Positions 36,924 through 49,284 of a stretch of 64,000 nt of DNA are shown here, piece by piece (positions within the stretch are counted from its first letter, which is position 1; each line of letters opens with the position of its first letter). The stretch covers positions 13,512,198 to 13,576,197 of the forward strand of contig NC_087377.1 in NCBI RefSeq assembly GCF_963675165.1, written 5' to 3'. The stretch is from Halichondria panicea (lineage: Eukaryota; Porifera; Demospongiae; Suberitida; Halichondriidae). The notes beneath the pieces were generated by a model. That model made no database searches and was not told where the DNA came from. It worked only from the letters and a program-made list of their open reading frames with translations. Made by a program: the position numbers and the translations under genes.

Positions 36924-37084
36924 AGCTAGACTTTAAATGACAACAGATCAGAGCTGTGTATGTGTAGCTAGCTAGCTAGTTAGATGCAAAGTGCCATGCC
37001 ACGTGTTGTGCCACGTGACTTGAATTTAGGCCTACTTGGGTGTGGCCGGGACGGGAAGTACATGCAAAGAAGTTTTAGCTAGCT

Positions 37085-40000
37085 ATGTATATGGCGTTCG
37101 AGTGCAGCTCCCCTCTTTTTGACTCTGTTGAGCTCAGCAGCATTGAAAGTACTCATGCCATGGAGTATGGTATCGTAGAATCAAGTACATCTCCAACTGT
37201 TAGCCTGGATCTAGATTTTTTCAGCACGGACGAAGGTAATACCGACGACGACACTGACTTAGAGTCTGAGGGTAACACCACTTTCAACGAGGATAACGAG
37301 ACCGAGAGTGACTCTTCTACTGCACCTGAAGTGTCATTTTTTTGACCACCAGTTACCAAGATAGCTTTGATTCTAGTACGCTAGTCGATGTTGGTTATGA
37401 TATACCTGGTACTATACTGGAGGTGGACAAGCTCTAAGTACTAGCAAGGAACCTCTCTATGAAGGAGCTACAATAACTACCATGGAAAGCAATCTCGCAT
37501 TGTTTCAATATGCTATACGTCATGGACTCTCAGGAAAGGCATTCAATGAACTCTTACTGCTTTTTGCAGCACACTTACCAGAAAAAAACAGACTCAGTTT
37601 GTCTGTGTACCGGCTGAAGAAGTGCTTTGCTGAACATTTTTCCAGTGTTAAAGCAACGTCCAACTATTACTGTAGCGTGTGCCTGGATTTTTTGGAGAAT
37701 GGATCTGAACCATGCGAGCGTGACCGGTGTATTACAGCAGGCAGTTGTATTAAAGAGTTTGTGAGCATACCCCTAGCTTCACAAGTACGAAAAGTAATGG
37801 AAGGTAAGTACATAATTATATATATGCTTTAAAATTAATTGATCTTAATTACAAATCCTATTTTGTGGAGCGCTCTTAAGGAGCAGAAAACACTACTTGA
37901 ACACACAAGTAGCGATAAGATCTGTGACGTACATGATGGCCACGAGTACAAAAGGCATTCCAAATTTTTATCGGAGCCTAATCACATTTCATTTATATTA
38001 AACACTGATGGAGTAAGCCTCTACAAGTCCAGTAACGTCTCTATATGGCCTGTGTGGTTGGTTATCAATGAACTTCCCAAGAACCTAAGGTTAGAAATAA
38101 TTTGTAGTGTTGCAGTGTTGTTTACCTATTCATTAATTTATGCAGATACAGTAAGAGAAATATGATTCTGCACTCTATTTGGTATTCTGCCGAGAAGCCC
38201 ACCATGACCACCCTACTCAAGCCTCTTGTTAATGATGTCAATCAACTGTGCCTTCAAGGTTGGTGTTCACCCTTCTGTAATGTCTTGTCCTGACCTTATA
38301 AACTGTGGCCATAAGTCCATTGCAAATGTGAATGCTGGTGTGTACACTTTATAGCCATTGCATGTCCCTTTGTAGGTGTACATGTATCGACACCTGATGG
38401 GGTCAAACTTGCCAGAGGAATTATCTTACAGTGTTCTGTGGACTTGCCTGCAAGGGCTTGTGTGCTGCAAATGAAGCAATTCAATGGTGCACATGGTTGC
38501 TGCTATTGTGAGCAAAAAGGTGAAACTGAGCCATCCAATCCCATGCATCGTTTTTGGCCCTATGAAGCATCTGTTACCAAACGAACACATGAGTCTTTAC
38601 TCTCCAACGCAGAAGAGGCTGTCCAAACGAAGAGTGCCGTAAGTGCACACGTACCACTCACACATGCTATGTAGGTACTTTCTTTTTCAACAGGAAAAAG
38701 GAGTTAAAGGATATTGTGCGCTTTATAGGCACCCACCCTTTAACCTTGGAGCTGGCATTGTCATTGATGATCTACACTGCCTCTATTTAGGGGTTGTCCT
38801 AAGCATGCTGAAGTACTGGTTTGAGAAGGGAAATAAAGGGAAACCATTCTACATTGGTGACAAGGTACAACTAATACGTTGCCTAAGTTTTTACTTTAAA
38901 TTTCTTGGCACAGATTGAATTTTGCAACAAGAGGCTTCTAGGCATTAAAGTGCCAGACATTATTTCCCGGGTGCCTCATACCTTGCACGAATTCAAACAC
39001 TGGAAAGGTACAGTCTTGACCTACCACTAATTTGACCACAATTGTTTGATAAACACTTTCCACCTTTAGGCTCTCAACTGAAGGCATGGCTTTTGTACTT
39101 TGCTGTACCAGTGTTGTGTGGAGTCCTACCTGCTACATTCATGAATCACTTCTACCTTTTGGTTGCGGCTGCCCATTTCTTATCATCAGAGATGATAACC
39201 AGTAGACATATTGACCTGGCCGAAGGCTTTCTTACTCAATTTTACATGCAGATGTCAGCCTTGTATGGTAAGTTACTCAAACATTATATGGATGGAGACT
39301 TAATTAGCTCTTCCTTTTTATAGGAAAAAAGAAGTGTACTATGAACTTTCACATGCTTTCTCATTTCACTGAGTGTGTCAGGAACTGGGGCCCATTGTGG
39401 GCATACTCATGCTTCCATTTTGAGTCCATGAATGGGCAATTAAAGTCCTTCTTTCATGGAACAAGGGACATGACCCAGCAGGTATATAGTGTATTACTTA
39501 TGTGCTGTTCCAACAATCAACCGATGTTCTTTTGCTAGGCTATATTTTCTTTTGCGATGATGCAATCACTGCCAAGTTTAGCAATATCAAGTGAATGCCC
39601 CCAAATGAAAGCCTTACTAGAGGTTTTATTTGATCGCAAAAAGTAAGTGTTATCGATAAGAAGTCCTGTGCACAGCTTATAATAACTAATCCCCACAGAC
39701 AAGCCTGTCACCCCACTTACACTGGGCTACCCACAGCAGTTGTTGGTGGTAATACGTTAATGCTGCCATCCCCAACACTTCAAGCAGTTTGTCCGGAAGT
39801 CAGAGGAAACTCTCGCATTAACGTGTTTTATCGACTCTCTCTTCGAAATTGCCTGTATTACAGCAAAAAGTACCATAGAGTAAAGAAGAGAAACAGCTAC
39901 ACCGTTAAGTTTCTCTCTACTGGTGGTTCCGTAGCTTTGGGCCAAATTGACTACTTCATTTTGCTGGACAATTCTTCCCTACTTGCTGTCGTAACAAAAG

Positions 40001-40197
40001 CTATTCCAAATGCTCTTATGCATGAGAAATTAAACGGTGCAATCGAAGCTTTAGACAAAGTGATCGTGCCTGTGTCATTTGGTCCTGGAGTTGAAGTAAT
40101 ACCTGTTTTGAACATATTATGCAAATGTGTGTGTGTAGACATCCTATCTACTGAAAAGTATATTATTTTATTCCCAAATACTGTGTTTGGAGACTAA
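37085..40197 (+). CDS. CACTA-like transposase (Tnp2/DUF4218 type)
   Basis: Eleven exons splice in frame: 37085-37330, 37449-37807, 37871-38089, 38146-38258, 38376-38638, 38694-38864, 38914-39007, 39070-39267, 39324-39481, 39539-39642, 39699-40197. Total is 2424 nt, 807 residues. Family features: acidic N-terminus; EPLYEGATITTMESNLALFQ; cysteine pairs (YYCSVC, CCYC) of a zinc-finger type; INTDGVS-like LNTDGVSLYKSS; NMILHSIWYSAEKP; IVIDDLHCLYLGV; and a DUF4218-like stretch (MNFHMLSHFTECVRNWGPLW, CFHFESMNGQLKSFFHGT). These match transposases that cut and paste CACTA-type elements. The 118-bp first intron and the GTACAT donor after exon 2 are the least certain joins. No stop or frameshift is needed, so it may be active. 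Confidence 0.82.
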
Positions 40198-40279
40198 TTT
40201 TTTTATCCACTAACAGTAATGATTTTTATGAACAGTATACAAATGATTATTTCATGGAATATATCTCTTGGACTTGATT

Positions 40280-40460
40280 CCTGGAACTTGACTGTGAAAT
40301 TACGCGCACTGTGCAATTGCGCGGATGTACGCAGTTGAGCGTACACGAACGCGATTTTGCGCCTAACGCACGTATTGCGTAATATTGCGTCGCATCGCGT
40401 ATATTCGCGTAATGCCGCGCTCGTGCGGTAAAACCGCGCAACGCCGCACTTTTTTTTGCA
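40280..40460. repeat. Right subterminal CpG-rich repeats
   Basis: Short variants of gcgtaatattgcgtcgcatc and cgcgtatattcgcgtaatgc repeat in tandem, mirroring the left-end array at 33725-33960. Confidence 0.7.
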
Positions 40461-40478
40461 CGGGTTATTATTACAGTG

Positions 40479-41061
40479 TCCCTTTTCTCTGAAGGTTCTT
40501 TGTTTATTGTTCCACTGTATTTCACTATCTCTCCCTCCCCCTCAGGTACTGTGTGACTGAGGGTGTGAGGCTCTACTCTCAGGAGACCTGGAGGGTGGTC
40601 ACACAGACCAGAGGAGTGCAGCTGGTAGAGCAGCACATCCACAAAATGCGTGAGTTTCCGTGCGTGCAATACAAAATTAATGTGGATAAGCTAGCCAAAT
40701 CCACGATATTTTTGCAGCACACATTTTTAGCAGATCTATCTTGCTGTGATGTTGGTGCATGTTGTGTGCAGGTGGATTTCTACATCTCCCAGAGCCAGGC
40801 AGCCAACCATGCAGTGAGAGAGGCAGCCTGCATCTGTACTGCAGAGCTGGGCACTAAGGTGAGTGGGTGGTCATGTGATTATGCCTGTGTAATCTATATC
40901 CCCTAAAGTCCGGTATCATGTGTTCAGCAGTTCCACTGTGTCAAGTAATTATATACCCACCTGTTATATCCCCTCCCCCCTGCAGCTACGAGGGAGTTCC
41001 TGGTCCACCTCCCCTCAGAGGAGAGACAATCATACCTACCCACACTGCTGCCAGCCATGAG
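40479..41061 (+). pseudogene. HEAT-repeat exons right of the transposon
   Basis: Exon 40546-40647 (VRLYSQETWRVVTQTRGVQL) has a good acceptor, but its donor reads atgcgtgag instead of gtggtgag, so it is broken. Exon 40772-40858 (VDFYISQSQAANHAVREAAC) and exon 40986-41061 (TREFLVHLPSEERQSYL) have canonical splice sites. The order VRLYSQ, VDFYISQ, TREFLV differs from what one protein would need, supporting patchwork duplication. Confidence 0.55.
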
Positions 41062-41318
41062 GTAATAATTATGTCCATCAAATAATGGTATGACCCTTTA
41101 TCAAAGCTACGACCTTTTATTGTAGTGTTTATTGCCTAGCAGATCTTTACCGTCTGTGTTGTTTGGCTCAGTGTGATTATTACTGTCCACTCTAGAGTCT
41201 TTACCTAAAGTGGTGACTCATTTCATTACCTACTTTGAATGGTTTCATAAGATACATGTGCCGTTATGTTGTTTTTAATCATACTACCCACTCAATTATA
41301 TCTCATTTTCTCCACTAG

Positions 41319-41490
41319 ATTGAAGATTTATGTTGCAATGATAATGCTAATTGCTTGACTGAAGTGATTGATTAATGGATGATGAAGAGTTATTCTGGAC
41401 GACCAACATAGAGGGAGCTGGCTGATCATCTCAGTAAGATCAGAGAAGAGCAACTGGCAAAGGAACTTAAGACCAGCTACGAGATTGCAG
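41319..41490 (+). pseudogene. Second death-domain exon with stop
   Basis: The acceptor (tccactag) and donor (GCAG before gtgagc) are intact and the sequence follows gene B exon 9 closely, but GATTAATGG puts an in-frame TAA where gene B reads INQW. The exon is therefore a pseudo-exon. Confidence 0.75.
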
Positions 41491-42414
41491 GTGAGCTAGT
41501 AGCAATCAGTGCATATGATGATGTGGTTGATGGAATTGTAGTACTGCTATAAAAACAGTCACCTATTCGTTTTGAAACACTCTCAACCGGTAAATAATTG
41601 GGGCGAGCGAAACGAGTCCCTACCTAGTGCTCAACGTTGCAATTTTGTCTGTCTGTCTGTCATGATCATGGACCGGCATGATATTTGTTTTTTTTACTCA
41701 CGACCTTTTACCAACTTTTACGTGAATTGCTGTGCATGGGCACAACTAGATAGCTAGCTACAATGAAGCTCAGACAAGACACAACTAAGACTCTTGAGGC
41801 CACCTGCAGCAGATGACTTGCTAGAACTCCTAGTAAGTAGAACATTGCTTTTATCATCAATAATAATTTCATGAGGTCACACAGGCACGCTTGGAAGTTT
41901 TTTTATCAATTTGTTCTGCTTGTACTTGGATCCAGCAAGAGTTCTTGATAACCTTGCTCCTCCTGTTGGGCTGTACACTCAATTCTTTTAGCATACTGCT
42001 GTAATTGAAATGGCTAGCATTGAAATCATATACATTATACAACGTAACTCCGATACACAATTCACACATACTCGCCCCAAAATGCTCTGCATGCTCCTAT
42101 AGTTATGTCTGTCAAATAATGGTATGACCTTACCAAAGCTGTATATCACTTATTGTATAGTGGGTCTTTACCGTCTGTTTGGACTCAGTGTGATTATTGC
42201 TTATCCATTCTGAAGTCTTTACCAAATCTACCAGTTATTATGTTTAGAGCGACACTCTTTGGTGGGTCAAATACATGTAGCTGTATTTTAAGATCGATTC
42301 TGGTAGTGCAATATTTAGTAGCAGGTTAGCTCACAATGTTCAATATTTAATATTAATGAAGCAATTCTATGTATAATATTAAAGCATGTGATGTCAATGT
42401 GTGTGTGTGTGCAG
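41491..42414. other. Intron-like spacer, nothing recognised
   Basis: Sequence includes the ggtctttaccgtctgtttgg intron motif shared with 33480 and 41145. No exon is supported before 42415. Confidence 0.4.
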
Positions 42415-44082
42415 GTGGACTTCTACATCTCCCAGAGGCAGGCAGCCAACCACGCAGTGAGAGAGGCAGCCTGCACCTGTACTGCAGAGCTGGGCACTAA
42501 GGTGAGTAACCTACGTACTGGCTGACAGGGTTTCATCTAGGATTAAAAGTTTGGGGGGGAAGGTTTACCACGCCGCAAAAAGTCTGGCCACTCCCACATG
42601 TGTTGACCACACACCCTATTACATGCTAGTGCATCACAGTAGAGCTAGTTACATATATATTGCACATCATAGACAGTACTATTGTGATGATGTCATTATT
42701 ATACACACATTTTGGGAGAGAAGGTTCACCCCAGCCCCCCCCCCCCCCCACTAGATGAAACTCTGGCTGAATAACGAGTTGTTTGATTGATTTGAGATTT
42801 GCATATCCCCTAAACTCGAACTACATGCACCTTGTCGTTATTTCTCACTTGTACCCAAGCATATTTAGGAATCCACCCTCCCCCACACACAGGTGAGCAA
42901 GGATTGTCTTAGACTGTATGCAGGTGTACTGTTAGAGTGTACTGTTAGAGTGTTTCCATGACGATAACTGGCCAGCCCGTGAGAGATGGTTAGTGTCAGT
43001 CAAGTAAATCATCTATTCTTTATTTTACTCACCCCTTTGCCGCCTGTCTGGCCTGTGGTAACTTCTTGGGACACTTCCCAGATGAGTGCAGGTAAGAATT
43101 ACACACCCTAACTATTAAACTACATGTGTACATACTTATGACAATATCCATCAGTTTCAATTGGATTAAGCACTTGCCTTCTGGTATTTTTTTAGTTTTG
43201 ATCAGTTGTACTTTTAGTATTTCCCCCTCTCCTCAGATCGTATAGCTGCATGGATGAACTGATCCCACTGTTCTCTGCCAATCTTGAAGACAGCATACCC
43301 TCAGTTAGACAAGGGACAGCTGCTGCTCTCACCAGTGTCACCAAAGCCTATGGTGAGATACTGTACAGACTAGAGGCCGTGCTGATAATTTGAGGTGTAT
43401 ACTGTCAAAATTGTTTGCATGCTCAGCTCATTATTACCTCTTCATTGTGTGTGGAGAATAGTCGTGCTCTTTATTTACTAGCTGACCGTGTGAAACAACA
43501 CTACAAGCATACATGATTGTATATATGAAAGCCCCATTAAGAAACCTTTGAAGATACTAGCTGCACTGTATTATGGGACCTAATAGATATCTAGCTGTAG
43601 TTAGTCTAAAACCATACATACTAGCAGTACTCTGAGTCTCAAGTTGGCACTAGAGCATATAACTGACTGTGCCGGTTGTATTTTGTAATCCTGTTACAGT
43701 TTAGCTAGTATTTTTTTTGTTTTGTCTTTGTGTTCTGTAACAGATCATCAAGTTGTGGGTGACCACTGTACTACATTCCTTGTCTTATCTCCATCTTGTA
43801 CTTCACTTGTACAGCACTCAAAGTTTCTCTATCTCTTTCTCTAACCTTGTAAGCTGCTGCTTTCGTAATCAATATTGTTGTACATTGAGCACTTAAAGCT
43901 CTTTCGACTATTTCACTACCTGAACAGCTGTTTGAAAGAGTGTGCAATACACTTTGATAAGAAGCAAATTATATTCGTTCTTCCCCCTCCTTCTTCAGCT
44001 CCACTGGTATTGATCCTGGACCGGGTGTATTTAAGGTGGTGCATCGTCCATGACAACCCAGACCAGCAGATGTACTCGTGTG
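42415..44082 (+). CDS. HEAT-repeat protein exons, longest ordered run
   Basis: Exons in an order that makes protein sense: 42415-42501 (VDFYISQRQAANHAVREAAC, CTAELGTK); about 42893-42922 (VSKDCLRLYAG); about 43039-43091 (ACLACGNFLGHFPDECR; its acceptor is unclear); 43237-43352 (SYSCMDELIPLFSANLEDS, VRQGTAAALTSVTKAYG); 43999 to about 44082 (PLVLILDRVYLRW, DQQMYSCASL). VREAA and VRQGTAAAL are typical HEAT-helix motifs. The last exon stops matching its full-length version (19394-19577) at about 44082, where tyrosinase-related sequence begins. It is therefore a 3'-truncated copy. I cannot name the protein. Confidence 0.6.
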
Positions 44083-45212
44083 CCAGTCTACTTCTAAAAC
44101 TATCTCGTGGACTGTCCTGACGATACTTGCCTTCAGCATTTGATTTATCATATTCTGGGGCAGCTATCGCTATTTCAATCTCACGTACATTCGGTAGATA
44201 TGTTTCAGCATTTCCTCTCTGAAGCCGATTACCATACCTTAAATCAGCGTTCGGGTTACAAGGAACCCAAAATGCCATACAATAACTCGAATTGTCATTC
44301 TCCCAATAAGCAATTGTGTTATCAACAGTCTTCTGTCTATATGTGATATTGCAAACCGTGTTCCAATTTAATCCACCTTCAATATCTTGTATTATTCCAT
44401 GTGTTGATGACAATTTTCCAAAATATCGCTTATCAAATACCGAAAGGTCATTGTCCTCCCACTTCCAGTACGGTAAGCCAAAACTAGTATTGTCTAGCAC
44501 TCTTTGAAGTGCTCTTTCCAAAATCAGCAGATATGTTCTGTGCCAGACTAGAAAATTTGGCCCAGAATGTGCAAAGTCAACATTTATACCGCCATTAAGT
44601 GTTTGACATGACTTCGAGGCATCTCGGGACACGTAGTTGTGTATGTAGACAAGGAAATCATATGTAGAAACATCTTACAGTGTAACTGTGCCAGATACAG
44701 TTAGTGGCTCTTCAATAACAACACTCCAATAACCCATTTCACTCTTTAGCATGAGCATACCATTCTTAACGTTTTGCTTTTCAGAATCCGATAGACTGCC
44801 AAAACTTCTTCTTTGAACGACTTGTTTTTTCATTCCACAATTTTCTCCTGACCAGCCAAACGCACATTCATTGCAATCGACTCCATAGAATTTCCCCGAG
44901 CAAATACAAACATTTTCAAACACCATCGTCGGCCAAAGATATCTGCTATCAATCCTATTTCCTTTTTCCGAAACATTGGATGTATTTTTTAGAACTGCGA
45001 CAATTTCTGGATCAGCATCAACAGATTGACGCTCTGCTTTTGATTTAACGTTCACACAATCTCCTCTACCATTACAGTTGTTCGGACAACATACTTTACT
45101 CTGGAGGTTCTGGAGTGTTGCAAACTGCCGGAAACTGTGCAAAAGTGCACCTTAGAAGGCACAACAAAATAGTTAGTGCCCAAAGCACTTGAAGGGGGCT
45201 TAGAGATGCCAT
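44083..45212 (-). pseudogene. Truncated tyrosinase pseudogene
   Basis: Read on the minus strand from ATG at 45212: signal peptide (MASLSPLQVLWALTILLCLL), a QFPAVCNTPE start, an EGF-like cysteine region (CICSGKFYGVDCNECAFGW) and the CuA half of a tyrosinase. The three expected CuA histidines are present in VYIHNYVSRD, DFAHSGPN and WHRTYL. Lesions: a frameshift near 45115 (QFPAVC frame to NLQSKVCCP frame), an in-frame TAA at about 44670 (GTVTL then DVSTYDFLVY), and loss of everything after RDSFR, so the CuB site is missing. It abuts a truncated HEAT exon. Only one short region lacks introns, so retrocopy versus segmental origin is open. Confidence 0.82.
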
Positions 45213-46640
45213 TTGCCTCCTATAGCACTTACTCTAGTTGTAATAAATGTAACACTTTTGTCTAACTATAATTATATGCAAGCTTATGTGTAATGAATAT
45301 TCTTACCAAAAGCTGAATGGGTGTGGTGTGGTGATGACTCAATAGCTTAATTGCATGTATACCACGGTATACATTTCGCACATTGCATATGCATACAAAT
45401 GCACTATTGATTACTGTAAAAAAAATGGGTTGAAATGACCATTTTTGGTTTACCTGAATTGCAAAATTGCACACAAAATGCAATTCAGGTAACCAAAAAT
45501 GGGTCGTTTCAACCCATTTTTTTTTTACAGAATTATTATAATCAGTTTACTCAAATATATATAATTATTTTTATTACAGTTAGAAATGTGAAAATTATAC
45601 TTAGAAGGTAAGAAACCAATAAATTGTATGTTATGAATGTCATTATAATTATGTGTGAGTTACTCCCCCATTCACATGCCAATAAATATACACTGTGTAT
45701 GCTCAGATAATTGTGAATTGTTTAGGTTTCCTATACATTGTATATCCTCAAGACAATTTAACAGTAGATGTGGAAATAGGAGACCAGCCGAGGGTTGGTG
45801 TAGGGCTCCAGACACAAGAGATGTATTCCACTATTAAGTTAAGTGTGTGGTTAATTAAAGCGGGATTGGTTTGTGGTTAGCAGCTGTGATGCCATCAAAA
45901 CGGTAGAAAATAGTAGAATGTGCCAGTAGTTTTTGGGTGTTATCTCAACAGAGAATGTTCTTGGCATCAAAATGTAGTCCGTTTATAAGCCAACTAAAAT
46001 AAAGCTTAGCTTTAATTCAATTTCTGAACAATAAAAAAACTCATAATTATAATCACCTAAATACTGGTAAATTAGATTGTCAGGAAATCTAAATCATTCA
46101 ACACAAAGTCTGAGACCTTCCTTAGCTGTTTAATGTTTAGTGTTTCACTACTCTAACTATAACATTCTATTGATCACCACAAAACCACCATAATTATATA
46201 TGATGTTTTCACGGAAACATTTTTTTACAATTGAGTACATTTTATAACTACCCACATCTTGGTTATCTACTCTCAAGGCTGCAAGCACTGTACATCATGT
46301 AAACATTTAGACCGTGTTTGTCAGTGACATCATTTGCATTGTTAAATTGGCCTTTGTACATGTGCATATCTATGACGTTGTGACAGAGATTAATGTATGG
46401 CTCTCTCCCTCCTGCTTTCTTGTTTCCACGCATGCACGCTTATAATTTTCAGTGCTTTCTTTGGCCAATCCTAGCCATTTTCACATTGCAAATCATAAAT
46501 GTGCCTGTTTTTTGGAAATCTAAAACAGATCTATCTTCCTACACCACATGCATGCACGGACCGACTGTCTGCATGGGTTGATGTTGACTTTACCGGCATT
46601 AATTTTATATATCTAGCTTCATCCACCATGCACATGCATG
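45213..46640. other. Intergenic DNA with one hairpin MITE
   Basis: No gene is supported. The only clear structure is the palindrome at 45414-45530. Confidence 0.45.
45414..45530. mobile_element. Hairpin MITE with CTGTAAAAAA ends
   Basis: A 117-bp near-perfect palindrome starts ctgtaaaaaaaatgggttga and ends with the complementary tttttttttacag. The loop is short (around gcacacaaaa). Its ends resemble the CACTGTAAAA palindrome at 18457-18585. Confidence 0.8.
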
Positions 46641-46950
46641 TACCATAATTATGCATGGGTTGCTGTTGAACTTCCTATGTGATTATCTGCATATAGATCA
46701 GTAACCATAATTCAATCTGTGAAGGTAAATCCTACAGCTTCCCCAACCATATCATTATGGACCATCTGGGATGACCAAGGATGTTGTTGAACTTCCCACA
46801 TAGTTACTCCTATCTGTTGGAAATAGATTTAGATCTACCCATAATTCAATCATATAATTATAGGTAAATCCTATACAGCTTCCCCACATGCACATGGACC
46901 ATCTGCAATAATGCCTGCATGCATGCATGGGCTGTTGTTGGTGAATTTTA
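46641..46950. repeat. Degenerate tandem repeat, unit about 140 bp
   Basis: Two diverged units carry the same word order: ttgttgaacttcc, cataattcaatc, ggtaaatcctacagcttccc, ggaccatctg, followed by the start of a third. No coding role seen. Confidence 0.7.
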
Positions 46951-47644
46951 TCTAAGATTGCCAACTTTAAAACTGTCAAAATGAATTAAAGTTTCCCGGT
47001 ATATAGACACAACGTCATTGCTGTAGTATAGCCACGCCTGCATGCGACGCCAAATAAAAAACACCAAGTCGATTCAAATGGCTCATTCACTAAATATAAT
47101 ACCCCCCAATATTATAGGCTGTTTAAGTTACACAATTAACCTGGTGCTAGATCTAATAGTAACATTCCTCAGTGCATGATTCTAGCAATACTATTATAGG
47201 CAAGTGCATAATATACATGCATGCACTCACTTTAATGTGCTTCATAAAGCACATTAAAGTGAGTGTATATATATAAATACAATAAATACAATAATTATTA
47301 TAAGGTTTATACCACCCTTTATTGTTCCTTTAACACAAGTTATACATATACGGTAGTGTTTGATTAGCAATATCTATAGTGCATGTGGGTATAGTACATA
47401 CTATAGTGATTTTCGTTTTAGTTTCATTATAAACATCACATATACAACTAATTATATGCTCATTGTGGTCAGGCATCTGTGACGTAGGTTTGGAGGAATG
47501 CTTTTTGTGTACAGTATATTGGAGTTGCGTACTGTTCCTAATGAACTCTTGATGTTACCCAGAATTAGGGTGTGGTCGTCACAGCCCAGTAATTATACTG
47601 CTTCCATGGACTACAAAAAAGATCTATACTTCTGAAGAAAATTA
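46951..47644. other. Intergenic DNA upstream of the ankyrin gene
   Basis: It contains a perfect hairpin at 47224-47265. No clear TATA box or other promoter element was identified ahead of the ATG at 47645. Confidence 0.4.
47224..47265. repeat. Perfect hairpin (19-bp arms)
   Basis: cactcactttaatgtgctt and its exact complement are separated by four bases (cata). Confidence 0.85.
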
Positions 47645-49172
47645 ATGGATAGATCTACTTATGTTGAAAGAGACTGTCATACACAAAGTCAGACATTCGA
47701 ACCTTGTAGGCCAACCGAAGTTGATGTTGGGGGAGAAACAGGCCATTCTGCAAACAAATTCAGGGCTAGATCTATATCTAGCACAAGTAGTGATGATGTC
47801 GAGAGAGACTGCTCTAGATCTATTAAGAGAACCAGGCCCCAGAGTGATGTTGAGGGAGACTCTCCAATAAAAATACCTCGTGTTTTCAACAGTGTTCACG
47901 ATCAGTCGCTCTACTTAGCTACTTCAAAGGATAAGATTGAAGAAGCTATATTTCTCTTAGCCCAAGGAGCTAATCCAAACTATATCTTTCCAGAACCACC
48001 TAGGTATAGCACACTTCACAAAGCATGCTACAATAACAACTCACAATTAATAAAGGAACTACTAAAACATGATGTACTGAACACAATCAATCTAAAGACG
48101 ATCAATGGCTATACTCCCTTGCACATAGCGTGCGTGTTTGGACACATACAATGCATAAAGCTTCTTCTCGAAAGTTGTATCTGCAATACAGGTAATTTTG
48201 TATGAAAAAGGTTGTTTTATCCACAAAAGAGACCTCCATTATCCTGCATGCATGCATGCTTGGAAAATGCGTTGACCATGCAATGGCCTAACTCCATTGA
48301 CTCATGCACTCACTGCATTTCTGAATCTGATTCACTATTATACTTGGCTAATTGCTGTTGAAATTCTAGTAATGCCATGCATGTCTGTGGTAAAATTAAT
48401 GCTGCATGCGTGCATGTACATTGTATATATTTATCATTTGCATCGTATAAATTATCCACTTATTAACTGCCAGAAGTGAAAAATAACGAAGATAAAACAC
48501 CCTTGGATCTGGTAAAAGCAAAAGCAAAAGGTGAACTAAATGGAAAATTCAACAAAATCCAGAAGTACATGGAATGTTTTCTTGCTAACAGCCCACCTAG
48601 CAATACCTTTATGACAAGTAAGCTCGTCCATGCATGTTTTTATACTCATGCAGTCTGCTGCATACATGAATGATATAATTGGCTGCATGTCATGAGTTCA
48701 TGCATGCATGTGTATTATAATTATATACAGTCTGCTGCAAGCTATGCTCAAAATTAACAGTGTTTTCATTGTGTATACCAGTATAACTGCTTATACATGC
48801 AGGTTCTGACGTGTTTTCCCATCGTATTGATATTGACAAGCACCTGCGTTCACTTTTGGAGGTCTTATATCTGAAGTGTTTTGTAAATGGTTTGAATTTG
48901 GAGTTGAACTTCAAATTGAAGGCTCTGAGCTAGAGGTATATATAAGATAATTTATTATCAATCAATGTATAACAATGTATACGTTTCAGCGATTCAGTAT
49001 GGAAAATCAAGGAGTCCAACAACAGTGTTTCACAGCTATGCTGGTATATTTTTTCACTCATGATACAACTTCTACTTGGTCAAGCATCATTAGGGTAGTG
49101 CAGTCACGTACTGTTAACTGTCCACATTTAGTGAAGCAACTTATCAATTTGGCCGAAAAATTTGCTAAGTAA
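47645..49172 (+). CDS. Ankyrin-repeat plus death-domain protein (apparent 1-nt frameshift)
   Basis: Four exons: 47645-48191, 48474-48617, 48803-48935, 48990-49172. The N-terminus is low-complexity (Ser/Arg/Asp-rich). Ankyrin repeats follow: ALFLLAQGANPN-like AIFLLAQGANPN, YSTLHKACYNNN, NGYTPLHIACVFGH, then KTPLDLV. The last two exons give a death domain: FSHRIDIDKHL, then GGLISEVFCKWFEFGVELQI and WSSIIRVVQSRTVN, ending QLINLAEKFAK. Exon 3 is 133 nt. The reading frame shifts at a T-run (cactttt, about 48852-48860) so that the downstream death-domain frame needs one more base; 134 nt would also fit the phase of exon 4. Either a recent disabling deletion or a homopolymer error. Such proteins usually act as cytoplasmic death-fold adaptors (family knowledge). 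Confidence 0.7.
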
Positions 49173-49284
49173 TTTCTTTATTATCTTCATTCCGTTAATT
49201 ACTACATGTACTATTTCCCCATGCAGCACAATACTCAAGCGTACCTATTTTGCCTATAATTATGCTAGCCTATAATTATATATA

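Larger units (their letters stand above)
33725..40478. mobile_element. 6.75-kb CACTG-ended DNA transposon with two genes
   Basis: Left end starts cactgtccttcccgtgcgaa; right end, read inverted, starts cactgtaataataacccgtg. Both share CACTGT, CCCGTGC, an A-run and TGCG. Between them are a transposase gene (37085-40197, plus) and a BEN-domain gene (36923-34012, minus), transcribed apart from a 161-bp spacer. CpG-rich subterminal repeats lie at each end. This fits CMC-type (EnSpm/CACTA-like) elements, whose transposases carry Tnp2/DUF4218 regions. No clean 3-bp target duplication is visible (aag left, tcc right). Both genes splice without breaks, so the copy may be complete. Confidence 0.75.

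Noticed and set aside
46900..46940. Runs of GCATGC or TGCATG as regulatory sites
   Set aside because: These words are common across the whole window, so a single cluster is not evidence of function.
47642..47899. Antisense open frames over the ankyrin gene
   Set aside because: Shadows of the plus-strand coding exon.
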